Shown here piece by piece: positions 31,916-40,350 of a stretch of 62,241 bases of DNA; positions within the stretch are counted from its first letter, which is position 1, and each line of letters starts with the position of its first letter. The notes beneath the pieces are model-generated. The model did no database searches. It was not told where the DNA came from and saw only the letters and a list, made by a program, of their open reading frames with translations. The translations under genes were made by a program, and so were the position numbers. Location of the stretch: NCBI GenBank assembly GCA_963205105.1, contig CAUJJW010000101.1:1-62241 (forward strand), read 5' to 3'. Origin of the DNA: Verrucomicrobiota bacterium. Lineage in GTDB: Bacteria; Verrucomicrobiota; Verrucomicrobiia; Limisphaerales; CAIMTB01.

Positions 31916-34633
31916 ATGAAACTTCCTCACATCGGGTTGTGCCAGGTCAGTTGCGTGCTCGGAATCGTCGCCGGAATCTGTCGGAGCACCTTGGCACAGC
32001 CGGGGGCACTCGATCCGGCATTTCGACCCCCGTTGGATTTACCGGGGGGTGGGACGGTGCGGGCCTTCGAACCCGACGGAGCGGGGCGAATCTGGGTGGC
32101 GACGGATGCCGCGGTGTCGCGGTTGCGGGCGGACGGTTCCCTGGACCCGGAGTTTAGCGTGGTGGAGGTCCAGGGCGTCGTACGGGCCTTCGCCTCAGGT
32201 CCGGGAGGTGCGATGTACGTGGCGGGCGGGATTCGCGAAGTGGCGGGCATGGCTTGCGACGGGATCGTGCGGTTGCGGGAGGATGGCACGGTGGATCCGG
32301 GGTTTCGAGCGGAGGTCGGGGAGCCGCGGGCGGACATTCAGTCGATGGCGGTGCTGCCAGACGGGTCGGTGGTGGTGGGGGATCTGGCCTTTCGATCGTG
32401 GGGCGGGCGTTCGGCCACGAGTCTGATCCGGTATGGTCCTGACGGTGAAGTGGACTGGGGGTTTGCGGAGGCGGCGGCCAGGTATTGGATGGGAGGAACG
32501 GGGAGCACGATCGGGGTGGAGTTGTTGCCGAACGGGCGGTTGGGGCTTGGCGGAACGACGGAAATGGATTTGGCGACAGGGACGACGGAGTCATACGAGT
32601 CTGTTTCGAGGAGGTGGATAGGGATCTGGGGGAGCGCGTCGGGTGGCGGTGTGGTCCGGGTGGAATGGCTGGGTCCGGAAGCGTCGCGATTGGTGGGGAC
32701 GGGGGTTCCCGGCGGACCGGTACCGAAGGTGGATGTGGGATTGGAACTCGATTCGGTGATCCACGCGTTGGCGGTGCTGGCGGACGGGCGGATGCTGGTC
32801 GGCGGCCTGTTCACGACCATGAATGGGCAGTGGCAAAATCATCTCGCGCGATTGAATGCGGACGGATCGGTGGACGCGGGATTCGTCAGCGAGGTGGAGC
32901 GCGGATTGGCACCGGTGCGTGATCCCCTGCGCGGGAACGTGGTGATGCGGATCGTGCCGTTGCCGGGCGGTGACGTTCTGATCGGGGGGGCTTTCGGCAC
33001 AGTCGGGAGCACGCAGGTGCCGGGATTGGCGCGCTTGAAAGGAGGGGAAGCGGTGGCGAAGTTGCCGGAGATCGGGCCCGGATTGACCCAGGTGAAGGGG
33101 CGTGAGGGGGAGCCATTGGTGCTCGCGTTCCCGGTGCGGAGTGCGTCGGCGTTCGTGTCGGAATGGACGCGCGATGGGGCGTTGGTGGCGGGTGCGGATC
33201 GTCCGGTGTTGGAGATTCGCAACCTGCGGCGAGGCGATGCGGGGCGCTACGTCCTGAGGGTGACGAATGCGCAGGGGGAGGCGATGAGCGCGGTCATCGC
33301 GGTGGACGTGGAACCGGCGCCGCGGCAGCCCGGGGCGGTGGACGCCACGTTTTATGCGGGCGATGGGGTGGTGCGTACGAACGGGGTGCGGGACGTCGTG
33401 ACGGTCGATCAGGTACAAACGGTGGAGGGAGGGATCCATGTCGCGGGCGGGTTTCTGGAATTCGATGGGCACGCGTCGGCGTACGTGGCTCGGTTGATGG
33501 ACGACGGGAGCGTGGATCGGGCGTTCATGCTGGTGAAGTCAGCCTGGGAAGGGGTACCTGAACCGAGGGTTGTGGTCATGGGCGGCGCGGGCGAGGGGCG
33601 GATCCTGGTCCAGGCGACGGCGACCCGCCGTTCGAATCCGTTGGGGCCCCCGGTGCGTCGAACGGTGATGGTGCGGCGCGACGGGAGCGTGGATCCTGGA
33701 TTCGTATTATCGCCCGGGATCACGGACTTCACCGGCCAGACCCTGCCGGCGTTCGGGGGACGGTTCGTTCTCGGCGGACTGGTGAAGCAAGGGATGGAAC
33801 CTCCGGTGCGCGTGAGTCGATGGAATCCGGATGGGAGTCGGGACGCCTCGTTTGTGCCGTTCGTGAGCGGGACACTGAATGTTCAGGCAATGGCGTGGCA
33901 GTCGGGGGAACGGCTGCTGGTTCTTTTCGGCGAGGAACTGCGGCGTTTCAGGCCGGACGGAACTCTGGACGACACCTTTCGACTCGGGATCGCGTTGCCG
34001 ACGCAGACGACGTTGATGCTTGTGGACGGCCAGGGGCGCGTGGTGCTGGGGCGTTCCAGCCTGGGCGATATGGCGGGCGACCGTCCGCGGTTGTTGCGCC
34101 TGCTGCCGGATGGAGCCATCGACGAGTCCTTCCGGGCGGCGCTGGAGTCGGACGAAAGCCCGACGGCGTTGGCGTTGTTGCCGGACGGACGAATCGTGGC
34201 CGTGCTGCGCAAGGACGCCGGAGAAGCGCGTGTTGGCACGGTTGTCGAGGTGTTCCGAGACGATGGCTCGCGGGATCCGGACTTCCAGTTCGAAGCCGCA
34301 TTCCGATCGTATCCGGCGATCACGAGTGTGGGAGTCACGGGATCCGGGCAGATGCTGATGGGGGGTTGGTTTGACGGGGCCATACCAGGTCGCCGACACG
34401 TGGCGGCGGTGCATGTGATGCCGGAGGACCGCTGGTATCTGCCACGGGTCACGGGGGGTGTTTTCGAATCCAGGTTCTATCCGCGCGTGGGAGGACGCTA
34501 TCGGATCGAGTCGAGTTCGACGCCGACGGGAGGTTGGACAACGGTGCGCGAACTGGAAGGGCAGCGTGCGCCCTGGACCCTTTCCGAACCGGCGGAAGGC
34601 GGAGGATTCTATCGGGTTCGGATCCTCGAGTAA
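31916..34633 (+). CDS. Secreted delta-60-repeat protein with Ig-like domain
   Basis: 905 residues from the ATG at 31916 (MKLPHIGLCQVSCVLGIVAG), which begins a signal peptide. At least ten delta-60 repeats (TIGR02608 type) are visible by their signatures, such as LRADGSLDPEF, LREDGTVDPGF, LNADGSVDAGF, WNPDGSRDASF and LLPDGAIDESF. They form beta-propeller-like blocks on both sides of an Ig-like domain (REGEPLVLAFPV to DAGRYVLRVTNAQGEAMSAV). The C-terminus (GRYRIESSSTP, ending GGGFYRVRILE) has the lineage's usual tail. It is probably a cell-surface or secreted binding protein. The coding strand is unusually G-rich compared with its neighbours. Confidence 0.85.
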   Translation: MKLPHIGLCQVSCVLGIVAGICRSTLAQPGALDPAFRPPLDLPGGGTVRAFEPDGAGRIWVATDAAVSRLRADGSLDPEFSVVEVQGVVRAFASGPGGAMYVAGGIREVAGMACDGIVRLREDGTVDPGFRAEVGEPRADIQSMAVLPDGSVVVGDLAFRSWGGRSATSLIRYGPDGEVDWGFAEAAARYWMGGTGSTIGVELLPNGRLGLGGTTEMDLATGTTESYESVSRRWIGIWGSASGGGVVRVEWLGPEASRLVGTGVPGGPVPKVDVGLELDSVIHALAVLADGRMLVGGLFTTMNGQWQNHLARLNADGSVDAGFVSEVERGLAPVRDPLRGNVVMRIVPLPGGDVLIGGAFGTVGSTQVPGLARLKGGEAVAKLPEIGPGLTQVKGREGEPLVLAFPVRSASAFVSEWTRDGALVAGADRPVLEIRNLRRGDAGRYVLRVTNAQGEAMSAVIAVDVEPAPRQPGAVDATFYAGDGVVRTNGVRDVVTVDQVQTVEGGIHVAGGFLEFDGHASAYVARLMDDGSVDRAFMLVKSAWEGVPEPRVVVMGGAGEGRILVQATATRRSNPLGPPVRRTVMVRRDGSVDPGFVLSPGITDFTGQTLPAFGGRFVLGGLVKQGMEPPVRVSRWNPDGSRDASFVPFVSGTLNVQAMAWQSGERLLVLFGEELRRFRPDGTLDDTFRLGIALPTQTTLMLVDGQGRVVLGRSSLGDMAGDRPRLLRLLPDGAIDESFRAALESDESPTALALLPDGRIVAVLRKDAGEARVGTVVEVFRDDGSRDPDFQFEAAFRSYPAITSVGVTGSGQMLMGGWFDGAIPGRRHVAAVHVMPEDRWYLPRVTGGVFESRFYPRVGGRYRIESSSTPTGGWTTVRELEGQRAPWTLSEPAEGGGFYRVRILE

Positions 34634-34712
34634 GAAGCATTCGAAACCTGCTCCGCGTTCTCGGGCAGCGAAGAGAAGTGGGCACGACGGGCTGATTCGA
34701 GGTAACAACAAA

Positions 34713-34735
34713 GATTTATTGCAAAACGATAAATC
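34713..34735. promoter_or_regulatory. Candidate operator upstream of DUF2975/HTH pair
   Basis: gatttat and ataaatc form a perfect inverted repeat around a 9-base spacer, in an AT-rich patch 41 bases before the DUF2975 start. This is a natural site for autoregulation by the small HTH protein encoded in the same operon. Confidence 0.4.
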
Positions 34736-34775
34736 TGATTTTAAGTTCGTCAGCACTATCGCATAAGGTGCATTT

Positions 34776-35252
34776 ATGAAGCGAGGCTCGACGATATTCC
34801 TTCAGATCGTGATTGTGCTCATTGGCATGGGCACGCTGGCCATGATGCTTTGGTTTCCACACATCGAGGGCAGGAACGTGAACGCCACGGTGTTTGAGGT
34901 CTACTTCAAGGATCCCTTCCTGGCTTATGTCTATGTTGCGTCCCTCGCGTATTTCACGGCGCTCTATCAGGCATGCAAGGTGTTGGTATTGGCCCGACAC
35001 AACAGGGTGTTTTCGCAGGAGGCTGTGAATGCCATGAGGTCCATCAAGTACTGCGCGGTAGCCATCGTGGGCTTTGTCGCGCTGGCCCTGGTATTCATCA
35101 TGCTGAACGACAGTGATGACCGGGCGGGCGGGGTTTTCATGGGCGTGGTCATCACCCTCGGGTCGATCGTGATTGCCACTGCGGCGGCGATGTTTGAGCG
35201 GATTTTGCAGAACGCCGTGGACCTGAAATCGGAGAGCGACCTAACGGTGTAA
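34776..35252 (+). CDS. DUF2975 membrane protein
   Basis: 158 residues with four hydrophobic segments at about 8-26, 50-68, 90-110 and 122-142 (IVIVLIGMGTLAMMLWF, YVYVASLAYFTALYQACKV, YCAVAIVGFVALALVFIML, VFMGVVITLGSIVIATAAAM). Between the second and third lies the family's short loop with VFSQEAVNAMRSIKYCA. DUF2975 proteins are integral membrane proteins usually encoded with a YozG-like HTH regulator. That gene begins 10 bases after this stop. The pair behaves like a small regulatory or stress unit; the function of the membrane partner is unknown. Confidence 0.88.
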   Translation: MKRGSTIFLQIVIVLIGMGTLAMMLWFPHIEGRNVNATVFEVYFKDPFLAYVYVASLAYFTALYQACKVLVLARHNRVFSQEAVNAMRSIKYCAVAIVGFVALALVFIMLNDSDDRAGGVFMGVVITLGSIVIATAAAMFERILQNAVDLKSESDLTV

Positions 35253-35262
35253 CGGGATTGGC

Positions 35263-35511
35263 ATGGCCATCATCATCAACATCGACGTCATGCTGGCGAA
35301 GCGAAAGATGAGTGTCACCGAGCTTGCCGAACGAGTGGGGATCACGATGGCCAACATTTCGGTACTGAAGAACTGCAAGGCCAAGGCGATCCGGTTCTCG
35401 ACACTGGAAGCGATCTGCAAGGCGCTCCGATGCCAACCGGGGGATATCCTGGAGTACCAGGAGCATTCCGAAGTGCGAGGCAGTGCCGTTCCAGTGGACC
35501 GCGTTCGCTGA
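35263..35511 (+). CDS. YozG-like Cro/C1-type HTH regulator
   Basis: 82 residues. It is a nearly pure helix-turn-helix domain: IIINIDVMLAKRKMSVTELA, then ERVGITMANISVLKNCKAKA, then IRFSTLEAICKALRCQPGDI and LEYQ. The KAKAIRFSTLEAICKALxCQPGDILEY pattern is typical of the YozG/Xre-like regulators paired with DUF2975 membrane proteins. The last 14 residues are extra. It is cytoplasmic and probably represses its own operon by binding the palindrome at 34713-34735, which is inferred. The next gene starts 101 bases downstream. Confidence 0.9.
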   Translation: MAIIINIDVMLAKRKMSVTELAERVGITMANISVLKNCKAKAIRFSTLEAICKALRCQPGDILEYQEHSEVRGSAVPVDRVR

Positions 35512-35612
35512 AGCAAGGGCTTCCAGCCTCGTTGGACGCTTGGGGGCCGGCGGTCGAAGAGCAGGCAGGGAAGTATTGGTCTTCGCAAGGGCAAGCGCCA
35601 AGGTTCACGAAG

Positions 35613-36986
35613 ATGAACGCCTTTCTACCCTGGCTGCTGGCGGTGGGCTGGCTGGCGCCCTCGCTGACCGCCGACACTTTCAACGTCCGTGCCCATGGTG
35701 CCAAGGGCGATGGCACCACGACCGACACGGCCGGCATTCAGGCCGCAGTGGACGCCTGTCATGACGCGGGTGGCGGGCAGGTGGTGTTTCCGGCTGGGCG
35801 CTATCTCTCCGGCACGATTCAACTGCGAAGCAAGGTCGCGGTCTGGCTCGAAGCGGGCGCAACACTGGTCGGCACCACCCAGCTCAGCGAGTACCGGCAG
35901 CCTTCGGTGCCGGACTTCATGCCGGAGGCCAAATGGGGCAAATGGCACCGGGCGCTGCTCCTCGGAGAGAACGTCGAGGATGTTTCGTTGGCCGGGCCGG
36001 GGGTGATTGACGGCAACCGGGTGTTCGATCCCACCGGCGAGGAACGGATGCGTGGACCGCACACACTGGTCTTCGTGAACAGCCGCCGCGTGACGGTGCG
36101 CGACCTGACCTTTCTCGATTCGGCGAACTACGCTGTCCTGTTCCTGCTCAGCGACGACGTCGAGTTCCGCTACGTGACGTTTGTGGGCGGCTGGGACGGT
36201 ATCCACTGGCGTGGTGCGCCGGAGCGTTGGTGCCACAATGTGAGGATTCTCGGTTGCCAGTTCTTCACCGGCGACGACGCGATCGCGGGGCGCTACTGGA
36301 ACAACACCGTCATTCAGGACTGCCTGATCAACTCCTCGTGCAACGGCATCCGGTTGATCGGTCCGGCCACCCGACTGACCATTGCGAACAATCTGTTTCG
36401 CGGGCCCGGGGAACAGCCGCATCGCACCTCAGGCGCTTCGCGCCGCACCAACATGCTCTCGGGCATCATCCTTCAACCCGGAGCCTGGGATGCCACCCAA
36501 GGTCCGCTCGACGACGTGCTGGTGGCGAACAACGTCATGCAACACGTTGCCTCGCCGGTCACCCTCTGGACCAAGCCTGGCAACACGGTTGGGAAGGTGA
36601 CGGTGAGCGGCTTGACGGCGACCGGGGTCTATCGCTCCGCGCTCTCGGTGGAGAGCTGGGCTGACGAACCGGTGACCAACGTCGTCTTCCGCAACGCGCA
36701 GATCGAATACGCCGGTGGAGGCACGGCGGCTCAGGCGGGTCAGCCTGTCCGCGGTCCGGGATTCGATGCCCGTCCGCTGCCCGCCTGGGGTTTTTATGCG
36801 CGCCATGTGCAGACCCTGACCTTGGAAGATGTGCGCTTCAGCCTGGCCTCGGATGACTTCCGGCCTGTGCTGTTTGCGGAGCAGGTGACCCAGCTGAAGC
36901 TCGACGGCGTGAGGTTTCCTTCGGTGCCGGGGGTGAAGGAAGCAATGGTGACGACGAACGTCGGGAACCTGCTTCGAACTCCATGA
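35613..36986 (+). CDS. Secreted right-handed beta-helix protein, GH28-like
   Basis: 457 residues from the ATG at 35613, with a signal peptide (MNAFLPWLLAVGWLAPSLTA). It opens with the pectate-lyase-superfamily motif FNVRAHGAKGDGTTTDTAGI, then QAAVDACHDAGGGQVVFPAG, RYLSGTIQLRSKVAVWLEAG and the parallel beta-helix turns. In the GH28 active-site region it has CQFFTGDDAIAGRYWNN, keeping an Asp pair, but the classical GHG and RIK motifs are not recognisable (CNGIRLIG instead). It may be a divergent polygalacturonase or rhamnogalacturonase, or a binding protein. It precedes DUF4832 and GH43 genes, which supports a role in plant-type glycan use. Confidence 0.83.
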   Translation: MNAFLPWLLAVGWLAPSLTADTFNVRAHGAKGDGTTTDTAGIQAAVDACHDAGGGQVVFPAGRYLSGTIQLRSKVAVWLEAGATLVGTTQLSEYRQPSVPDFMPEAKWGKWHRALLLGENVEDVSLAGPGVIDGNRVFDPTGEERMRGPHTLVFVNSRRVTVRDLTFLDSANYAVLFLLSDDVEFRYVTFVGGWDGIHWRGAPERWCHNVRILGCQFFTGDDAIAGRYWNNTVIQDCLINSSCNGIRLIGPATRLTIANNLFRGPGEQPHRTSGASRRTNMLSGIILQPGAWDATQGPLDDVLVANNVMQHVASPVTLWTKPGNTVGKVTVSGLTATGVYRSALSVESWADEPVTNVVFRNAQIEYAGGGTAAQAGQPVRGPGFDARPLPAWGFYARHVQTLTLEDVRFSLASDDFRPVLFAEQVTQLKLDGVRFPSVPGVKEAMVTTNVGNLLRTP

Positions 36987-37052
36987 AAGGGTACGTCACG
37001 CATGCTTTCACGCGAATCAATGGGACCTGAAGACGATGCGGAGAACCGGGCT

Positions 37053-38498
37053 ATGACGCGATCTCACTCAAAACTCTCTTGGATGCTCCTGGTGCTGGCG
37101 GTTGCCGTCGGTGAGCCGGGTTTGCCGGTCGCACTCGGGCCGCGGGTGGTGGCGGACGAGCCGGTGGTGTTTCGGCCGTCGTACGCACCCGGCCCGGCGG
37201 ACAATCCGCTGAAGGGCTTTGTGCCGTACGCCGGGCAGGGAAAGGGCTTTCCGCATTCGTTGGAATTCAACTATCTGCCGCTCGCCGCGATGATGACCGG
37301 CCCCACGAATTTCAATTGGGCGCCGATGGAACGTCTTCTCGACGGGATTGCTTCGCGTGGATGCCAGAGCGTTTTCCGCGTGTACATGGAGTACCCGCGC
37401 AAACCCAGTGGGGTGCCGGAGTATCTCCTCCAAGCAGGCCTCTTGGTGCGGACATGGACCAACACGAACACGCAACCGTTCCCGCCCGCCATCGACCACA
37501 CGCCGGACTACGAGGATCCGCGACTGCGGGCGGCGCTCACGAACTTCATCGCCGCGCTGGGTGCACGGTATGACGGGGACCCGCGCATCGGTTTCATCAC
37601 GGCCGGACTGCTCGGTACGTGGGGCGAGTGGCATTGCTACCCGCGGTCGGAATGGTTCGCGTCCAAGACGGTTCAAGCCGAGGTGATGGATGCCTATGAG
37701 GCGGCTTTCCAGAAGACCCCGGTGCTGTTGCGTTACCCGGCGGGCGACGACGCCCATGCTCATGCGTCCAATGCCCGGCGCAACATGGGTTACCACGACG
37801 ATTCCTTCGCCTGGGCCACGCTGGATACCGGACGCAAGGCCGACGATTGGTTTTATCTGGCAGCACTTCGGCAGGCCGGGAGTGCCGCGATGGATCGATG
37901 GAAGACCGCGCCGATCGGCGGCGAGATCCGGCCCGAGCTTTGGCCTTGTCTGTGGAAGTCGGCGGGGTGCAACGAGGGGCAGGACTTTGCGCGGTGCGTG
38001 CATGAAACGCATGCCTCCTGGCTCATGGAGTCGAGCACGTCCCGCCCGCTCACGCCGGAAGAACGGGAGCGTGCGCTAACGGCGGCGCGTGGCCTCGGTT
38101 ATGAACTGCAGGTGGTTCAGGCGACGACTGGGTTGACCGGACGTTCGCTCTCGGTCTCCGTGACGATCACCAACCGCGGGGTCGCCCCGTTCTATGCCGC
38201 ATGGCCCGTCCAGGTCGTCGCCATTGGAGCGGATGGCGCGGAATCGATGGCGGAACTGCCTTTCGAGCTTCGGAAATTGCTGCCTGCGACCGCCGAGGTT
38301 CAATCGGCGACCTTGGATCTTGGCAAACTCCCTGCCGGGGAGGTCCGGTTGATGGTCGGCATTGCCAATCCGCTCCAGGGTGGAAAGCCCTTCCGGTTCG
38401 CCAACGTGCACGCTGAACCGCATCGGCGCGGCTGGCTCACGCTCGGAACGATCCGCCTGGCTGCTTCAGATTCGAAGGGTGTGCGTGCCGGTGACTAA
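37053..38498 (+). CDS. Secreted DUF4832 (putative glycoside hydrolase) protein
   Basis: 481 residues from the ATG at 37053 (MTRSHSKLSWMLLVLAVAVG); starts at 37002 and 37020 are alternatives. A signal peptide is followed by the DUF4874/DUF4832 layout: ADNPLKGFVPYAGQG, NYLPLAAMMTGPTNFNWAPM, CQSVFRVYMEYPRKPSG (barrel strand), then IGFITAGLLGTWGEWHCYPR with the Glu expected at a barrel-end active site, and GYHDDSFAWATLDTG. The C-terminal 120 residues form a beta-sandwich (LSVSVTITNRGVAPFYAAWP). The family looks like a TIM-barrel glycosidase without a tested activity. It is 66 bases after the beta-helix gene on the same strand, so they are probably co-expressed. Confidence 0.85.
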   Translation: MTRSHSKLSWMLLVLAVAVGEPGLPVALGPRVVADEPVVFRPSYAPGPADNPLKGFVPYAGQGKGFPHSLEFNYLPLAAMMTGPTNFNWAPMERLLDGIASRGCQSVFRVYMEYPRKPSGVPEYLLQAGLLVRTWTNTNTQPFPPAIDHTPDYEDPRLRAALTNFIAALGARYDGDPRIGFITAGLLGTWGEWHCYPRSEWFASKTVQAEVMDAYEAAFQKTPVLLRYPAGDDAHAHASNARRNMGYHDDSFAWATLDTGRKADDWFYLAALRQAGSAAMDRWKTAPIGGEIRPELWPCLWKSAGCNEGQDFARCVHETHASWLMESSTSRPLTPEERERALTAARGLGYELQVVQATTGLTGRSLSVSVTITNRGVAPFYAAWPVQVVAIGADGAESMAELPFELRKLLPATAEVQSATLDLGKLPAGEVRLMVGIANPLQGGKPFRFANVHAEPHRRGWLTLGTIRLAASDSKGVRAGD

Positions 38499-38572
38499 AG
38501 CCATTTGGCTCCAAGCTAGGATCGTGAGTGTCGATCGATGGGCGACCTGATATCCGGTGCGCTGGGCAGGGA

Positions 38573-40174
38573 TTATTTTTGTGGGGTCATGGGCTGGGTC
38601 ACCCGGAAGTAGTCAAACTCAGCGAAGCCGCCCGGGGCTTGGGTGGCATAGCAAAAGAGGGCAAACCGATAGCCCATGAAGTGTGGGAGCGTGTACTTCA
38701 TCCGGAGCTTGGACCCAATGGGCAGCCAGGTCTGGCCATCGAGGCTGTAGAGAAAACGGGCGGTGTCGGCACGGTCCCGGAAATCGCATTCGGCTTTCAA
38801 ATGGACCACGTCTTGAGTCAGCGGAACCTGACCTGCTTCGACGGCGGCGCCGGATTCGGCGTGGACCATGACAATGGAGCGGTGGGCGCCACTTGATCGC
38901 ACTCCGACGAGCCCGAAGCCTTTTTGCAGGAGGCCCAGGCCTGCGAAATCGCCGTCCTTGAGGTGGGTGACATCCAAGGCGATTTCTCCGGCGCACTCCG
39001 GACCGAAGGTGCGCTGGGTGAGGGTATTGCGGGCTTGGAGGAAGCCGTTGTCGGTTCTGCCGGTGGTCAGGCGGAGGAATCCCGGGCGAGAGGTGACCGA
39101 CCAGAAGCGCGAGTCGGGGTTGTGGTTCCACTGCCAGACCAGCGGGAGGGCGGGTTGTCCCGCTTCACGATGAAATTCATCCGACGCCACCACGCTGGGC
39201 AGCAGGCTTTCGTTCGGGGGCAGATCCAGGGTGTCGGGTGCTCGTCCCTCGACGCCCAGCACCGGCCAACCGTCCTCCCACCGGACCGGGACGAGGTAGG
39301 GAATCCGACCGACGGCTCCAAAGTCCCGGAACAGGTAGGCGTACCAATCACCCTTCGGTGAATCGATCAGTCCGCCTTGAGCGATGCCTTGGTGTTGAAG
39401 GGCAACCCGGCCTTCGTACGGGCCCTCGATGCGGTCGGAACGGTGGACGAGGCCTGTCCGCATGCCGCCCCGCGGCCAGGTGATGGTGAACAGGTAGTAC
39501 TTGCCGTTCACCCGGAACAGCTGGGAACCCTCGGCTGGCAGGCCGATGTTCGGACCGGCAACCGCGCTGGCGTTCCGGATGATCGAAGGATGGGGACCAT
39601 CGCTTTTGAGCCCCGACAGGTTCGGGTGCAACTCAGCCAATCGCACGTCGCCGCTGCCGTAGACCAGGTAAACCCTGCCGTCGTGGTCGAAGAACAGAGA
39701 ATGATCGTGCAGGGCGGGGCGGAAGGAGTTCTCCGTCCACGGACCGTGTTCGATGTCCTGGGTGCGATAGATGTGGGTTCGGCCCGACGTGCTGGAGAAT
39801 GTCGTCGCGTAGTAGGTGCCATCGTGATGGCGCAGGCTGCTGGCCCACGACCCGGCACCGTAGGCGTTCCGGCCGTTCTGCAGCGTGAGCGCGTCGTTGT
39901 CGGTGAGAGTGTCGTAGGCGTAACCGACGATCCGCCAGTTCACGAGGTCCAAGGACTTCATGATCGGCAGTCCTGGGCTCAGGTGCATGGTGGTGCTGCT
40001 CATGAAGTAGGCATCACCCACCCGGATCATGGCCAGGTCCGGCACATCCGCCCACAGGATGGGGTTGCGCGCGGAGTCCGCTGCGACCCTGGCCACCGCG
40101 AGCAGCAGGATCGACGTCCATGCGAGCCGTCGGAACGTGGGGATGGCGAAGGCGGCGGGCACGTGGGGTTTCAT
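38573..40174 (-). CDS. Secreted GH43 glycoside hydrolase
   Basis: 533 residues from the ATG at 40174 (MKPHVPAAFAIPTFRRLAWT), with a signal peptide ending near VAADSA. The five-bladed propeller has the GH43 triad in context: NPILWADVPDLAMIRVGDAY (base Asp), HDHSLFFDHDGRVYLVYGSG (pKa-tuning Asp) and LPAEGSQLFRVNGKYYLF (acid Glu). The C-terminal 200 residues are a beta-sandwich domain (FWSVTSRPGFLRLTTGRTDN) as in subfamilies acting on xylan or arabinan side chains. Likely activity is beta-xylosidase or alpha-arabinofuranosidase in the periplasm or outside. It is convergent with the DUF4832 gene and divergent from the flavin oxidoreductase gene. Confidence 0.92.
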   Translation of the reverse strand: MKPHVPAAFAIPTFRRLAWTSILLLAVARVAADSARNPILWADVPDLAMIRVGDAYFMSSTTMHLSPGLPIMKSLDLVNWRIVGYAYDTLTDNDALTLQNGRNAYGAGSWASSLRHHDGTYYATTFSSTSGRTHIYRTQDIEHGPWTENSFRPALHDHSLFFDHDGRVYLVYGSGDVRLAELHPNLSGLKSDGPHPSIIRNASAVAGPNIGLPAEGSQLFRVNGKYYLFTITWPRGGMRTGLVHRSDRIEGPYEGRVALQHQGIAQGGLIDSPKGDWYAYLFRDFGAVGRIPYLVPVRWEDGWPVLGVEGRAPDTLDLPPNESLLPSVVASDEFHREAGQPALPLVWQWNHNPDSRFWSVTSRPGFLRLTTGRTDNGFLQARNTLTQRTFGPECAGEIALDVTHLKDGDFAGLGLLQKGFGLVGVRSSGAHRSIVMVHAESGAAVEAGQVPLTQDVVHLKAECDFRDRADTARFLYSLDGQTWLPIGSKLRMKYTLPHFMGYRFALFCYATQAPGGFAEFDYFRVTQPMTPQK

Positions 40175-40350
40175 GCGTGGGGAAGGGGATGGGGTTCGGA
40201 GGGCCGAACGAAGCGTAGCGCAAGGCGTCCCGCATGGGAGGGGTGTGTGGCGGGATGCACCGGAAGTGACGGGGCACAGCATCGATGGTTCGACTTTGGG
40301 TGGCGCCTGCTTGAACATGACGTCCGCCGTTTGCATCGGTGAACTCGACT

